Positions 49,301-60,982 of a stretch of DNA of 64,000 bases are shown piece by piece (the stretch's first letter is position 1; every line of letters begins with the position of its first letter). Position numbers and translations under genes: made by a program. Under the pieces are notes generated by a model. That model worked only from the letters and a program-made list of their open reading frames with translations, was not told where the DNA came from and made no database searches. Location: assembly GCA_029204225.1 (NCBI GenBank), contig CM055097.1:69430572-69494571 (forward strand). The letters are read 5' to 3'. Origin of the DNA: Diphasiastrum complanatum (Eukaryota > Streptophyta > Lycopodiopsida > Lycopodiales > Lycopodiaceae).

Positions 49301-52300
49301 TATAAGGCAATTTAGGGTATTCAGCTTTATCCATAACAAAAGGGTGTTCCAACTCACTGTTGCAGACCGTAAATTTGGTCTTCGAGACGTTCATCCTCAA
49401 ATCCCCGTCAAGTGCAAAAAGTGTACAAGCTATCCAAGTGTCTCTAAAGCACAGCCCTGGTTGGTGAGACTAGAACCACATTGTTTGCACATAGTAATAT
49501 GGCAATCAAAATATCTCCAAGATGACAACTCAAACCACCGTCCCGTTCAAAAAAATATAATTATGAGCATAGTGACTGCACTGATAAAATTAAAGGTCCA
49601 GCTATGGAGTATCTTAGGGGAGGCAATGTTATCTTTCTTGAAAGGATGAAGGAAATCAAGGACCTTCTCAAGGAGGTTGGATAGGAGACAAAAAATTGGG
49701 ATGTGGTGAGCCTAGTTTTGAATGGGTTACCCCAATCCTCTCATCACGTTGTTACATGTCTTATGTCCCATGGAAGAGTTCTAAAAACTTCTAATCATGA
49801 GGAAATGGCTGCAATTCTAGTGCAAGTGAAAGTTCTTAAGAACCCCTACAAGCCTAGCAATGAGAAAGTGGTCGAGAGTGCTCTAATCGTGAAGACTTAT
49901 TTAAGAGGCCGTGGAAGAAGCATAAACTCAACACTCGGAACAGCCAATTTCATTGACATTAGGGGCCTTGCACCTTTTGTGGAAACAGAAATCATTGGGA
50001 ATTAGAATGTCATAAGAAGGAATGGGCCCAAGGTGACTCCAATTTTGAAACAGATTATAATTCTAGTGCGAAGAATGGGCCTTGCTACTTTTGTGGCAAA
50101 CAAGGCCACTTGAATTGGATTGTCGAATCAAGGCACAAAGTTTGCATATGAGAGGAAGGGGCAGAGGTAATAATTCTAAACCTTTTAATAATTCCCAAAA
50201 ATCAATCTTCCAATTTTGTTAGAGGAATTGAAGATTTAAAGAGTACCTTTTTATGGTGAAAGACACAAAGGCTATGGTTGATATTTTGTACATGGATATG
50301 GGAGCTTCTTCTTTCAAGACCTCAAGAAAGAATAATTCTCCTCTTTGAAAAGGTGGGACAAGGGATGACTCAACCCAAGAAACTGAAGGCCAAGGTGATA
50401 TTCCTATTCATTAGCAAGAAGGTATAATAGGAATGATTCATGATGCATTATATAATCCTAACCTTGCTAGATATCTCCTTTTGGTTAGTCGTATAACCAA
50501 TAGAGGGACGATGGTTGAATTTTGTGATGATATTTTTTTTATAAAGAGCATGAAGGACAAAGAGCAAGTGATCGCAAAAGGATCGAGGAGCAGCAACAGA
50601 CTCTACAAATTAGATGATGTTTTAGATCATGAGGCTTTCATCGGACAAAAAGATTATATTAGTTGTCTTTGGCATGAACGTTATGGACACCTATCCTATC
50701 CAAGATGATGATAGACACATCAATTGTTTGTGAAGCTTGCTTGCATTTTGGGCTAATAGAAGCAAGTTGCCAATAAGTCAAGTGTGGAGGCAAAGGCAAT
50801 TCTAGACCTTGAACACACCGATTTGTTGGGACTGCAAAAATGTCAGGGTTTCAAATGTAATGGGGCCAATTGATTGTAAATACTTTGCAACCTCCTTTTT
50901 GAAATTCAGTTAGTAAGTGAAGCGGGCACAAGTGGTCTTGAAACTTATGCCAGTGGTGACAACTTACCTTATCCATGCATGCACTTTGAGGAGCTTGCCT
51001 CTGTGATGACTAGGATTGTTCACGTTCTAGTCTCTAATGTCCATTCAAACTTTTTGGAGTTATGCTCCTTAATCAATTCATTTGTATTTTGATGTTCTCC
51101 ATCATTTTCTTTGTCAGCTCTCCCCAGTTTTCGTGACTTGTATATGCTATAGGGGGTAAGATACCCTATAGCTAGGCCATTAATGTTATCAGTAGAATCC
51201 AATCATCATGGAGAGAGCTTGCCCCATGATGACTAGGAACCACCATGCCCTAGTCTCTAATGTCCATTCAAATTTCACACTTTTTGGAGTTCAGCATTTG
51301 AGTTAAGAAGCTTAAGAAAATCCCTTGTACTTTTGGTGTTCCATGTAGAGGAGGTAATTTCCAAGAAATTTTTGATTGGATTTGGTGGAATCTGAGAAAT
51401 TTTGAGAATTTCTCAGTTTTTTGAAGGAAACAAGGTTTCTCCTACTGAAGCCGATTATCCTATCAACATTAGCTATGCTGTCAGTCTAGTGAGTCAATTT
51501 ATGGCAATACCTAAAAAGTGCACACTTTGAAAAGTTGCAAAAAAAATCCTTTGCTTTGTTAAGGGCACAACTACTTATGGTTTGATGTATGAGAAACAAC
51601 CTAGTTTGCCGAAGTTATAGGGTTTTGTAGATGCTGATTGGGCAAGTAGTATTGATTACAGGAGATCCACCACAAGTTATTTTTTTCATTTTGGTAATGG
51701 TGCTTTCTCATGGTTTAGCAAAAAGCAGGGAACAATTGCTGTATCCACTACAAAAACGGAATACAAAGCCTCATGTTCAGCAACGCAAGAGGCTATATGG
51801 CTGCGATGAATGTCAGAAGACATTGGCATCTTACAGATTGAGTCTACCATCATTAAGAGTGATAGTCAGAATGCCATACAACTAGCTAGGAATCCAGTAT
51901 TTCATGTGCACTAAACATATTGAGATTAAATATTACTTTATTAGAGAAAATCTTCTATGTAGAGAGATTGATGTGATACATTGTAGGCTGAGTTGCAGCG
52001 GATTGCGAACGATCCAGATTGCCAACAATCTGGGACCAAAAACAGTCCTGGATCGCAAAAGAATTTGCAAATTTTCTTCTCATCGGGCAGGGCTCCACTA
52101 CTGGTTGCAATCCAAATGAATAGTAGAAATACTGAAGTAGATACAATCATAGCCAATGAATATATCCGCAAAAACGATTTGCTTCAGTATCTGATTGAAG
52201 TGATTAGCAGATATTGGGGGTTAACCATCTGAAACCAAGCAATGGTACTATTTTGAAATCCTTTCACATGATATCCATATTGGTAGCTTTTGAATTAAAA

Positions 52301-55300
52301 AACAAAAAAGTTTGCAATCTAGGAAACCTTAACAGGATTTTCTGGATCGCGATCCAGAACAGAACGTGCAACATAGATTGCAGGATTGAAGACCAACTGG
52401 CTAATGTCTTTACAAAAGCTTTGAGTTCTGATGAATTTGAGCTTTGTAGAGAAAAACTCAAGGTATGGAATATAAACTAAGGCTTAAGAGAGAATGTTAG
52501 GATAATAAGCCTAGTTTATTTCTAGTCGATACATTTTCTATTGTAAATACTAAGTTTTAAACTTTTAGTACACGCTACATTGACGAGGGCCACATCGAGG
52601 ACACTCGGGTTAGTGAGTTGGGACAATTGTCCCATAATGCGGACCGGTTTGTCATGCAGCAGTAACACCCCCCCCCAAAAAAAAAAAAAACAATATTAGT
52701 GCTTACTATATGTACCGGTCTTTTCTTTAGTTATGCATTATATAGTTCTAGTGTGTTTGCTTGGGGAGTGGTGTGTAATTCCTTCAACTCTTTGTGATTC
52801 ATATTGATTGATAGCTCATCAAATTCATAGTGTAAAACAATAGGATCGATCTTTAACACAAATGTTAGAAACTAAGTAGCATTCAACCACAATCTACTTT
52901 CAAAGTGAAGACAATCTAACACAAGCTGGGGCTGCAATAGTTGTGGAAGCAAAGATGAGCTTGAATGAATGAATTTAGTGTATTTCTCCCTCTTGGTAGT
53001 AATGCTTCAATTTATCAACAATGGATCACTAACCACCAAGAGCCATTCACAGGGAAAGCCAATAGTTGTGAGTCACATAAGTCACATGAGTTACAATGGC
53101 AATTGGGTTTCAGGGCTCAACGAGTTCTAGAAAGAGATTAAAAAATGAATCTTACGCCCCTTAGCCTCATAGAGGGGGCTTCTTAAAAATTACAAACATA
53201 AGTTATAATATATGGGTACTTTATCGATGTGGAGTCATATGCTGTGAGGCTTAAAAAAATTATAAACTACCACTTCCATCTTGTGAAAATTACTCCACGT
53301 ATTTTGTTGATTACCTCCTTGGGCCTTCCACATATTGTATTGGTTGTCTCCTTGGTCTTGTTTTTTTCGAATCTGTCTCCTCTTTTTCGCATTAAAAAAG
53401 AAAGTGGCTATATTTTTGCCACAATAATTGCAATTGCCTTGTCTCCCGAGGAACTAGAAAGCTGATTAGCTGGAATTTTTGAAGAATCTCTTGCTTGACC
53501 TCCAAAAATGTGTATAGTTGCCATTAGGCACAATTATCAAATGAAAGTCCTCTTTCTCGTGCTGATGTAGTCATAACAAAGCTTTGGTAAGCAAAAGAGA
53601 GAGTTGAGGGTTATAGAAACAAGATCAACATTAGAGACTTTTTTTGCCAATAGCAGCTAGTGGAATTTTGATGTCTTTGATTCTGGTAAGATAATCTGTG
53701 ATGGACTCATCTACCTTCATCTACAAAATTAGTAATGACTCACAAAGTCTTGAACATCCAAATCATGAAGCACTCCTAAACGTTGACACATCCTAAGTTG
53801 ACAAGTGGCGCACATGCAATCTAGTCACTGGTATGTCGCTTGGCAGTACCCTGACACAGAAGCATGAAAGAAAGAAGTTGCTAAAATCACTAGAATACAT
53901 GAGCGACAAGTGTCGCTTTGAAGATCAACTCCTACTTTTTTGGAGGTTGACTCAATAGGCTCTATTTGAAGCCAATAGCCACTGACTAATTTCAAGCATT
54001 CCATTTTTAACTATTGAACTTGTATTATTGATTACAATCTTATCGCCAGAGGGTGGCAACTGAGCCATTTTTGCAAATGATATTCACATTTTTACAAGCT
54101 TACAAACGATAAAGGGTGTAACAATGAATAATAACTTTTTTATTATTGGTTACTTCCATCAAACTTGAGAAGTTCATCACATTATTTGCATTTGGGCGAT
54201 TTCTAGATACTTTTTCTCCCTTTGGACATGTGATGTAGGTGCATAGATTTGTGTTGCAAAGACCAGTTTGGTTGGCAAGAAGACTTTATCATCATCTAAA
54301 GGAATGATGTGAAATGGAAATTTAAAGAAAATCTTTTGTCAACATGTAATTCTGGTCTTAAAGAAACTGTAGCAATTATATTGCATTGTTGATTGGGTTG
54401 GGTTTGAGTAAAGAGCTATGTTGTCTTTCGCATGTGATCAAGGCTTTACATATCATTGATTTTTATGGTGGTTGGCTTTAATAGACTACGTGCTGGGAAG
54501 TTTGAAGTTTGGAGGCAATGCACAATCTATCATAAAGAACCGTTGGCTTCATCATACATCTTTTCTTTGGGATTACGACAATATACAGATGCAATACTTG
54601 AAACTACCTTCAAAAGCTCCAAGTTATCGTCTTGTGAGTCTTCAAACTTTGACATAGATCTCTTTGTCATATCTATTGCTGCATTTGTGGACTTATAATT
54701 TAACCACCGTATACAATATTTTGTAGAGTGTGGTTGAGAGATTTAATTGCAGAAGCTCACATTGCTTGCTAGAGAACATAGAATGACATATAAAATGAAA
54801 CACCTTTCTGTGTACATTATTTGAAACATGTAATTTCTTAGAAAAGACAATTTTGCGATTAATTTGAAGATCCTTGTTAGGCTTGCCTATTACAAATAAG
54901 CACTCATAGAAAGAGGAAAAAACAAGGGGAAACTTTACTGATGTTTTCACAGCCAAAAATGTATATTAGACTGAAAGAACCATGCATGTATATGTCTAGT
55001 TGGTGGGAGCATAAAAATTTCTCCAACAAAAGAACAAACTACTAAGGTAACACAAGCTGTGCCAAACGGAATAAGGTCTTTTAGCAAAATAAAGTGTAAA
55101 GACATGATTAGGTATGTTAAAGCTAACACTCACAATGAGTACATAGAAAATATCATATGAATTGAAATAAATGTGTGGTGGTCTTTTAGGGATTGTTGTC
55201 TGCATTGCACCATCTTTTTGAAGTGAATGATGAAGAACTCGTGGACAAGCTTTAGCTTATTAAGCCAAAGGGTGATGAGTACATAGATAGAGACATAATA

Positions 55301-56828
55301 GTGGCATGGTTACCTAGATAGAATGTGCACTGCAAGTGTGTTGATTCCAAGGCGCAGATCGATAGATAGGCCTCCTTAGATGGTGAAGTTTGGAGGTGAA
55401 ATGAAAAAGATTGTTCCCACTTTGCTACTGTCAGAGTTTATTACCGAAAATTAGTTCTTGGATTTCTGTGGATAGTTAGGGACTAGGATTGCCCATAATT
55501 TTGTGCACATTGTTGTAATAGAGACTCTGCTCTGAGTGTGTGCAGGGGTAGACGGCCGGAATGAGGCTTGAGTGCTGGTGGTATGGGACACTAGAGACTC
55601 AAAATCAACACACTTAGCCAGGGTGACCAAACCTTAGTTCAACATTGGAGTGGACAGGTCAGGATCCAACATTAACAATCTAGACCTCAGTAGATTCTGA
55701 GAAAAAACTAGAGAAGCACCTCGAAGTTGGGGTATGTGTAGCTGTTCACCTTCATCACACTTCTCAATGTCAAGGATGGCGTTGTTTAGAAATGGATCTC
55801 ACAGTTTGCACTTGTATTGCTTTCACAAAGGATGAACATGGTAGAATCCTAGAATCAAATTGAAATATATATGGAAGTTTTGAGAACTTCTCATTATACT
55901 CCTGCATTTTCTAATTGTCTCAATTCTAGAAATGCATGGTGTAGGTTTGGCCAACAACTCTCCATGAACCCCAAATTTCCTGAAATCTTGCTTAATACTT
56001 TTGGAGCTAACCTATGTAGTCATAACTTTGTATGCAGTATTTGTGAGGCTTCCACCAAGTCTGAGCTTTTCAGTCCACATGTATGGTTGCTAGCTGTATC
56101 TTTAGTATCTCAGTTATACGTTTCAGAAAGGTTTAAAGCTCAGAGATTTAACTCACACCATGAGGTAAACCAACATAAACAACATGTTGCAAAGCAAGGG
56201 TTGTTCTAAGAGGTCTTGTAAGACACGAGTGCTCTTGGATGCACGAAGGCTGGATCTGTTACGGAAGCCATTATGAACTTGAAGTTTTCTGAAGTTTTGC
56301 TTTTTGGTCTTGTCTAATCTATTGACATTTTTTATCCCACTGACATATCCTTTCTCACAACTTAAATATATGAATTCTAACCTCCATATCAATGTCAATG
56401 TGCTCTTTGCTACAGCATGACAACAACAAAGGGTTGGAACTAGTGTATCAAAACATAAAAAAGCGCAGTTTTAATGAATCACTTCTAAACTGCTACCCCT
56501 AACTGTATGGCTAAGTCTTAGGTTCTGGCAGCAACTTCAAAGGTACTGTGCAAATTGTTTTGGGATAGCCAGTTAAGAATTGCACATGCGCTAAATTTTA
56601 CAGGCACGCCCACATGGTGACTTCATTTGTCGTCTCAAAGATTATCTCCCTTCTCGAGATTTGTTTTTGCAGACAATTGTGTCTGCTTTGCAGGTTCATT
56701 TCATAGTTCAAGGCTCAACCATTGATGATACAGGTCAAAATATGCCATCAAAATCCCCTCGTACTACAAAAATTCTGACATCAGTGCAGCTGGACTCATT
56801 TTTAACAGATTGCAACCCTAAGGTCTAG
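43390..56828 (+). CDS. LPLA: Lipoate-protein ligase A-like protein, 4 exons, 257 residues
   Basis: Exons 43390-43550, 43855-44093, 54485-54633 and 56604-56828 join in frame. All junctions have GT-AG signals (GTATGT, GTGAGA, GTGAGT donors; TTTGCAG, TTAATAG, TTTACAG acceptors). The product is a BPL/LPL-fold enzyme that activates lipoate with ATP and attaches it to a lysine of 2-oxoacid dehydrogenase E2 subunits or H protein. It shows NWCIINDGTAPPSIVMGISG (36-54), the RRFSGGGTV lipoyl-AMP loop (74-82) and KFGGNAQ with the catalytic lysine at 141. Length and motif order fit plant LPLA proteins. No targeting peptide is obvious; the fold starts at about residue 8. There are no internal stops, unlike all neighbouring frames. 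Intron 2 is 10391 bp and full of element DNA, and intron 3 is 1970 bp. An octanoyltransferase role is less likely given the GGGTV and KFGGNAQ spelling. Confidence 0.93.
45235..46160 (+). pseudogene. Copia gag and protease remnant with internal deletion
   Basis: Gag reads LHALKMELGATINEHITKVK and KDLMDQLASMGE, then the zinc knuckle CNYCGKYGHFAFEC at 45647-45688. The protease site is WYIYSGAS (catalytic Asp replaced by Tyr), and VLHVLGLAKNLLSVGAITKH follows. Right after this the sequence reaches a GGGGGGA tract and an LTR start (TGTTGAAGAG, 46163). Integrase, RT and RNase H are missing. Confidence 0.8.
46163..46389 (+). repeat. LTR 5' portion of the copia remnant
   Basis: It begins TGTTGAAGAG after the purine tract at 46155-46162. 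The right end is lost where a LINE-like frame starts near 46384. Weakly similar sequence near 50940-51000 suggests a second, diverged LTR of this type. Confidence 0.5.
46384..46815 (+). pseudogene. LINE ORF1-like nucleic-acid-binding protein fragment
   Basis: 143 open codons contain VDTQNAIDEAKRFLCTTLGH, IATLILRFTSHTYRKETLRK and KIFMDDDLTHIQVEERRQAL. This layout (an RRM-like strand followed by RxxLKxxxIFxDDDLT) is typical of ORF1 proteins of LINEs. No adjoining endonuclease or RT is present. It is open from end to end, which is unusual for this intron. Confidence 0.5.
48050..49175 (-). pseudogene. LINE ORF2 C-terminal region
   Basis: Minus-strand segments, in several frames, read VLMLSQMIRAKPSVPNQI, TWQGQLGVKHDYYRTHFLEL, ILGQFRVSSHQLAIETGRF, then the C-terminal zinc-binding motif REERLCQLCS, ESEEHFLFTCPVYYEI. 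This is the 3' part of a LINE after its RT. The RT itself is not present, as expected for a 5'-truncated copy. Frameshifts and stops are frequent. Confidence 0.7.
49560..50710 (+). pseudogene. Copia gag with two zinc knuckles and protease remnant
   Basis: VSLVLNGLPQSSHHVVTCL and AAILVQVKVLKNPY belong to gag. Two CCHC-like knuckles follow (CTFCGNRNHWELEC near 49970-50011 and CYFCGKQGHLN near 50083), the second lacking its last Cys. A YMDMGAS protease site is near 50294. The frame 50433-50708 has DALYNPNLARYLLLVSRI and LWHERYGHLSYPR, the pre-integrase region. Integrase and RT are absent. Confidence 0.8.
50711..51590. repeat. LTR-like filler with an internal 222-bp duplication
   Basis: CTAGTCTCTAATGTCCATTC occurs at 51029 and again at 51252, each preceded by GATGACTAGGA and followed by TTTTTGGAGTT. 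GGTAAGATACCCTATAGC near 51156 resembles GGTTTAAGATACTCCATGGC near 44734. It replaces the integrase and RT of the surrounding copia. Confidence 0.5.
51591..52494 (+). pseudogene. Copia RNase H, interrupted by a small insertion
   Basis: FVDADWASSIDYRRSTTSYF and AFSWFSKKQGTIAVSTTKTE identify RNase H. QNAIQLARNP and HIEIKYYFIRENLL follow, then REIDVIHC and, after a 388-bp interruption, RIEDQLANVFTKALSSDEFE. A purine stretch and an LTR start TGTTAGGATAATAAGCC (52495) follow. Confidence 0.85.
51979..52384 (+). mobile_element. MITE-like insertion of 388 bp
   Basis: The insert 51988-52375 splits the copia RNase H frame between HC and RIED. It is flanked by CATTGTAGG (51979-51987) and GATTGCAGG (52376-52384), a 9-bp duplication with two differences. 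The ends share GTTGCA and GATCCAGA in inverted order. A 9-bp duplication and no coding content suggest a Mutator-type non-autonomous element. Confidence 0.55.
52495..52700 (+). repeat. Start of copia 3' LTR
   Basis: TGTTAGGATAATAAGCC follows KVWNIN-stop and a purine-rich tract. A C10A14 run lies at 52668-52692. The right end is not defined. Confidence 0.55.
53460..53770 (-). pseudogene. Copia gag fragment
   Basis: Minus strand: MKVDESITDYLTRIKDIKIP, then after one frameshift VDLVSITLNSLSFAYQSFVM and EILQKFQ. This is the UBN2-type middle of copia gag. No knuckle or LTR is adjacent. Confidence 0.65.
54634..56603 (+). other. Intron 3 of LPLA
   Basis: It starts GTGAGTC and ends TTTTACAG. I recognise no element or gene inside. 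Open frames on both strands (for example 55871-56209) lack motifs. Confidence 0.75.
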
Positions 56829-58534
56829 GTGCAGATCATGTGAATCAGCTGCATACGAGACTGAACAGGTCATTTGATCAAAATTCTTTTGCTGGGAATT
56901 TTTGTCTAAATCTTTCCAAAACTGTATCAAGTAGAAATTACTTGCTTATAATAAAATTAGCAGAATGTTAGATTCATTGAGTTGTTCTGCTGCTTGTGTT
57001 GCCTTTGTGAGAAATCAACTTCTGAGAGTCAAAAGGCAAACCTTTCATGTATCAATAACTATCTACTACAAGCCAAAGAGGATGTGATTCATGCTTATGT
57101 CACCCATGTCCTCCATTAAGTGACATATTTGTGAAGGCCTTTCCTCTCAAGTTCTGGATTTTTGTGTTTTGTTGACGAATATGAATTCAAGAGCTTTCCT
57201 GCTTTGGAACTGCATGGAGTGCAAAGGTAACATGTACTGATGCGGGTAAATACCGGTATAAAGAATCTGAGAACAGGCAATTGTACCATTTTGTTAACCT
57301 TACATTTTGAAATAGAAGCTTTCTCGGTTTGTTCATCAAATTTTACCATCTTTGGTTTGAGTGTTCTAATGGTTTGTTGTGAAGTTTTTTAAGGGGACAA
57401 ACATTTTATATCTGTTCCTGCAAAAAAGGGCTCTTGAGTTGCTGTTAAACTTCAGAAACTGGCCAGCTGAAGCACCCGGAAGTAGTAAGTATTATCAAAT
57501 AGTTCAATGCCTTTTGGGACTTGCTCAAATTTAACATTTTGGACACATCGTTCTTCCCTAATAAAGAAATGCCCCCTCTCCAACTTCTCAATATTCACAA
57601 CCCTTCATCCACCAACGAATTCCCTTCTCTTTCTACTATAGCTTGCTAAACATTGATCAAATTTCTTCAAATTGCTACAAACTTGATAAAAATTTTGAAA
57701 CCTTAACACAAATCCATGCACTAAGATACCTTAAGCCCCCAACATCTCTCGAGACTTATCTTTTCACCAAAGAGAGCTCATCTATGCATTACAAGCTATA
57801 TAGAACATCCTAGCTACTCTTTTTGCTCCCTTTATGTAGCTGGCGACCTCATTGTGTGTACCATTTTGTTAGTAAGAATACCTCTAATTTTGTTAAGACT
57901 TATGAACTAGGGCCAACCCTTGAAAGAGCACTCCTGAACACCCACACGCCTGACAACCCATATCGAAGTTTGTTCAGTACCCACACATGAGACATCATAA
58001 CTTGCTTATAATTTTCTCAAAATAGATGGCTCATATTTTTTTAATCACCGAATGTATATTTTTGATTAGATTCTTGGTGGTTAGAGCAATATGAAGTTTG
58101 GATAAAGTACCTAAGATGCACACTTTTGTGCATTTTTCTCTAACTCTCTCACTTTAAGCATTTTTGTGAATACAATAGAAGCCCTGTCTTATGTAGAGAG
58201 TTATCTTTTTACAGAGGTCTTACAAAAGGCATCCAAGTTATTCATGCCTTAACGTTAAGCTAGAACAATGATTTGCGACTTTGTTTGAGATTTCAAAGGT
58301 TAGCAATTTGAATGCCATTGAAAGATAAAGACATGAAAGTTGGAAGTTTAATGCGATTTTTCCTTTTTTGAAGAAGTATTTCTACTTAAAATCAATTTAG
58401 CATGCACTTGAGCATGAAACCTACTATATGTGGTTATTGAGTTTTTGAAATAATGGATTTTCAAGTTATGGGGGCTTTTTTGAATCATTTCATATTAGTC
58501 ACTTCAAAGGTATTAGCCTTTGATAACAAGCTAC
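56829..58534. other. Downstream flank of LPLA, no recognised gene
   Basis: AT-rich. Possible AATAAA-type poly-A signals occur (TAATAAA near 57561). A minus frame at 57116-57349 has no motif. Confidence 0.45.
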
Positions 58535-58576
58535 TTGTAAAACAAGAATGAGGTGGTATTATACCACAAAGGCCTT
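58535..58576 (-). repeat. Palindromic repeat terminus (copy 2)
   Basis: GTGGTATTATACCACAAAGG is the reverse complement of the block at 9672-9715. It shares about 40 bp with it, including TAAAACAAGAA. Confidence 0.4.
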
Positions 58577-58807
58577 GCCATAATGGTGAAAAAGTAGCAA
58601 AAGTTTATACTATCACAGTCACTACTACAGAAGTGGTTAAAAGTTTTTATAATTGTAGAACTATGATCGCATATTGAGATTTAAAATGATTAAGAATTGT
58701 GTTTGCCAACAAATAGGTGATCTTTAGTTGTTGATAGTTTCTTACAATGGGTTAAATATTTTGACCACAAAATATGTTCGTCATTGTGGAATTTTGATGA
58801 TGACAAG

Positions 58808-58998
58808 GATTCATGAATATTCACGATCAATTTTCACAATAGTTACAATAAGTATTTAGAATATTTCAAATTTCACGATCGGTATTCACAATAATCACGA
58901 TCAGTATTGACGATCAATATGCATGAGTATTCACAATATTCACGATCGGTATTTACATGTATTCACAATATTCACGATCAATATTCACAATAATCATG
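58808..58998 (+). repeat. Degenerate tandem repeat of TATTCACAAT/ATTCACGATC units
   Basis: ATTCACGATC with variants occurs about seven times in 190 bp, mixed with TATTCACAAT. Units are 15-30 bp apart. Confidence 0.85.
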
Positions 58999-58999
58999 T

Positions 59000-59330
59000 A
59001 TTGTATGGAAATTAGTGCTCAGACACGTGTGAAGGACAACCAAGTTCATATGGATAGGTCTCTTCCACGTTAGATCCAAATTTTATGCTAGATAGTTGGT
59101 TTGAAAGCTAAAAGACTCTAGATTGTGTAGCAATTGGTTTCAATCCATTTGGATCTTCCAATTACAAGTTATAGCCAATTGAATCAAGGTGGATAGGGCA
59201 CCCAACTTGGTTGGACACATTTAGTTTCATCTCTATTTTGATCCAAAAATTCAAGAATAGGCTTGCCAATACCATTTATTTGAGATCTAGTTATTTGTAT
59301 ATATTGTCAAAGAAATTACCAAAACATATT
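59000..59330 (+). repeat. Diverged copy of the TR-GAG leader region
   Basis: GTGCTCAGACACGTGTGAAG, GGGCACCCAACTTGGTTGGA and TTATTTGAGATCTAGTTATT align with the reverse complement of 62940-62640, the leader between the primer site and gag of the element at 60983-63825. Confidence 0.65.
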
Positions 59331-59636
59331 GTCACTTGTCAATAATTTTCAATTCAAGCATGCGAGAGCACAATCAGAAAAAGAAAAAACTAAAATATTT
59401 TGAAATCAAGAATGCATCACTTTAAAGTTTTCTATTCACTTTCATGTTGGGTAATTGAGCTATCCACCAAAGTCTAAGTTTGTTTGTGCGATTGGAATAT
59501 ATTAAGGTTCACAAATTTAGTTCGAGAAGTGAATAATACCGTTAGTTATGACTTAGAAAATACATAATGCAACAAAAACGTCAAGGGCTCTATATAAAAC
59601 AAAAATATGAAGTTCAGGGAACTTGCAAATACTTAC

Positions 59637-59900
59637 CATCAAAGACCTCAAATACACCAACGATAAGGCCATCCACGTTGGAGATCTTTGCATCATATAA
59701 ATCTTCCATGGACCTAGTAGTTGCCTGCAACTTTTTATAGAATGGTGCTCAATTAATCCAATCAACAATTTTTGGAAGTAGTAACAAGGGGTTCCTTAAA
59801 AAATCTCCAGCCCAAGGCCCATTCATGAGCTCATATCCAAGCACACCCTTGTCCTTTTTGAAAGTTTCTACAACCACCTTTCAATAGTCAACAAGAAGAT
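59637..59900 (-). pseudogene. GH5 endoglycoceramidase-like exon (decayed)
   Basis: Minus strand: KVVVETFKKDKGVLGYELMN, then GPWAGDFLRNPLLLLPKI, then APFYKKLQATTRSMEDLYDA, ending at a GATG|GTAAGT donor (59637). The pattern GYEL(I/M)NEPWAGD is the acid/base site of family GH5 enzymes of the endoglycoceramidase type, which release glycans from glycosphingolipids. Here the Glu is Gly (GGG), and TGA codons occur before KVVVE and after WIN. Upstream sequence to about 60120 (MQFASIIANHVNSQ) may be more of the gene. It is a pseudogene, or the exon of a dead duplicate. Confidence 0.58.
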
Positions 59901-60982
59901 AGGGCCAACAAATTTCCAAAAAATATTTTCAAGGCCAACTTGCTCTAACCCAATCCAATAACCTGGATATCCATGGCTTTGTCGCCCAACTACAACCACT
60001 TAATGAGGTCTCTATTGAGCTACACAATTAGGGCTCCACTTGAGAGTTGACATGATTTGCAATGATAGAAGCAAATTGCATCACTCGATCGTAGCTCCAC
60101 CAGCATGCAATCAAAGTTTCCATAGCCAATAACCAAGTTGTCAGCACATCCGAGAGATTAATTACTTCTAACATTTAATGAATTCGTTGTTTGTAGCATC
60201 GCATTTGTTGACAATCAGGACTCCAAACTAATGCAAGTACACACTCTAATTGGTCCATGATTAAAGATTCGTGGTAACGAGTTTATGATGCAAGTTTGTA
60301 AACACATTGCAGAAATTAAGTTAGTGTTTTAGAAGTTAGCACCCTAAATTCAATGTTTTAACAATCATCTCCCATAATTGCAAGCATCAGCCAAGTAATA
60401 GAACGAGAGACTGGATTCTCACCCAAGGAAACAAGTATAAAAGAGTAGAGTTTTTGGAATCTACACAAACATTTCATTATGCTGGATCAGCCCACTCTAA
60501 TCTTATGCTCCCATTGGTTTTTAGTCTTCTTTTTGTGCATTGATAGACAATTTGCCATCAACCTTATTCACAACAAACCTATATAGCCTATTTACTGAGT
60601 TCTTGATAGCAAGCTGGCCACATATAATTTCAAGGATTAATAATATGGTGTGCCAAAATCATAATCGCGGAGGTATGAAAGTTTATGCAACTACCTCCTC
60701 AAAAACTCTCTTTTTCAAACGCTCGGTCATTGAGATGAAATTTTCAAATGCATCTAAATCTTGGTTATTCTCTAGAGAGTTTCTTGATGCCCTAATATGT
60801 TTCTTGACAAGTAAACTTCACAAGAAAGCATGGATGTTGAATGCTTTCTTTGCAATGTGCAAGAAAGGGTGAAAATTAAAGAGACGAGCTTAGAGCAAAG
60901 CTTGAGTCATCAAATATTAAGACCTCTGACTTTTTTTTCAAGCCATTTTAGCTCCACTTTGATGGGATTTGAGCGGTGAAGT
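59901..60982. other. No clear gene
   Basis: This may contain further decayed exons of the GH5-like gene on the minus strand. The plus-strand 110-codon frame at 60540 shows no motif. Confidence 0.35.

Larger units (their letters stand above)
44094..54484 (+). other. Intron 2 of LPLA, 10.4 kb, loaded with mobile-element DNA
   Basis: It begins GTGAGATC and ends TTTAATAG. From 5' to 3' it contains a copia gag remnant with LTR start (45235-46163 onward), a LINE ORF1-like frame, a minus-strand LINE 3' end, a copia with a nested MITE-like element, and a minus-strand copia gag scrap. Bases 44094-45230, 46820-48017, 52700-53450 and 53780-54484 hold nothing I recognise. The open frame at 47733-47990 is unassigned. 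Confidence 0.85.
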
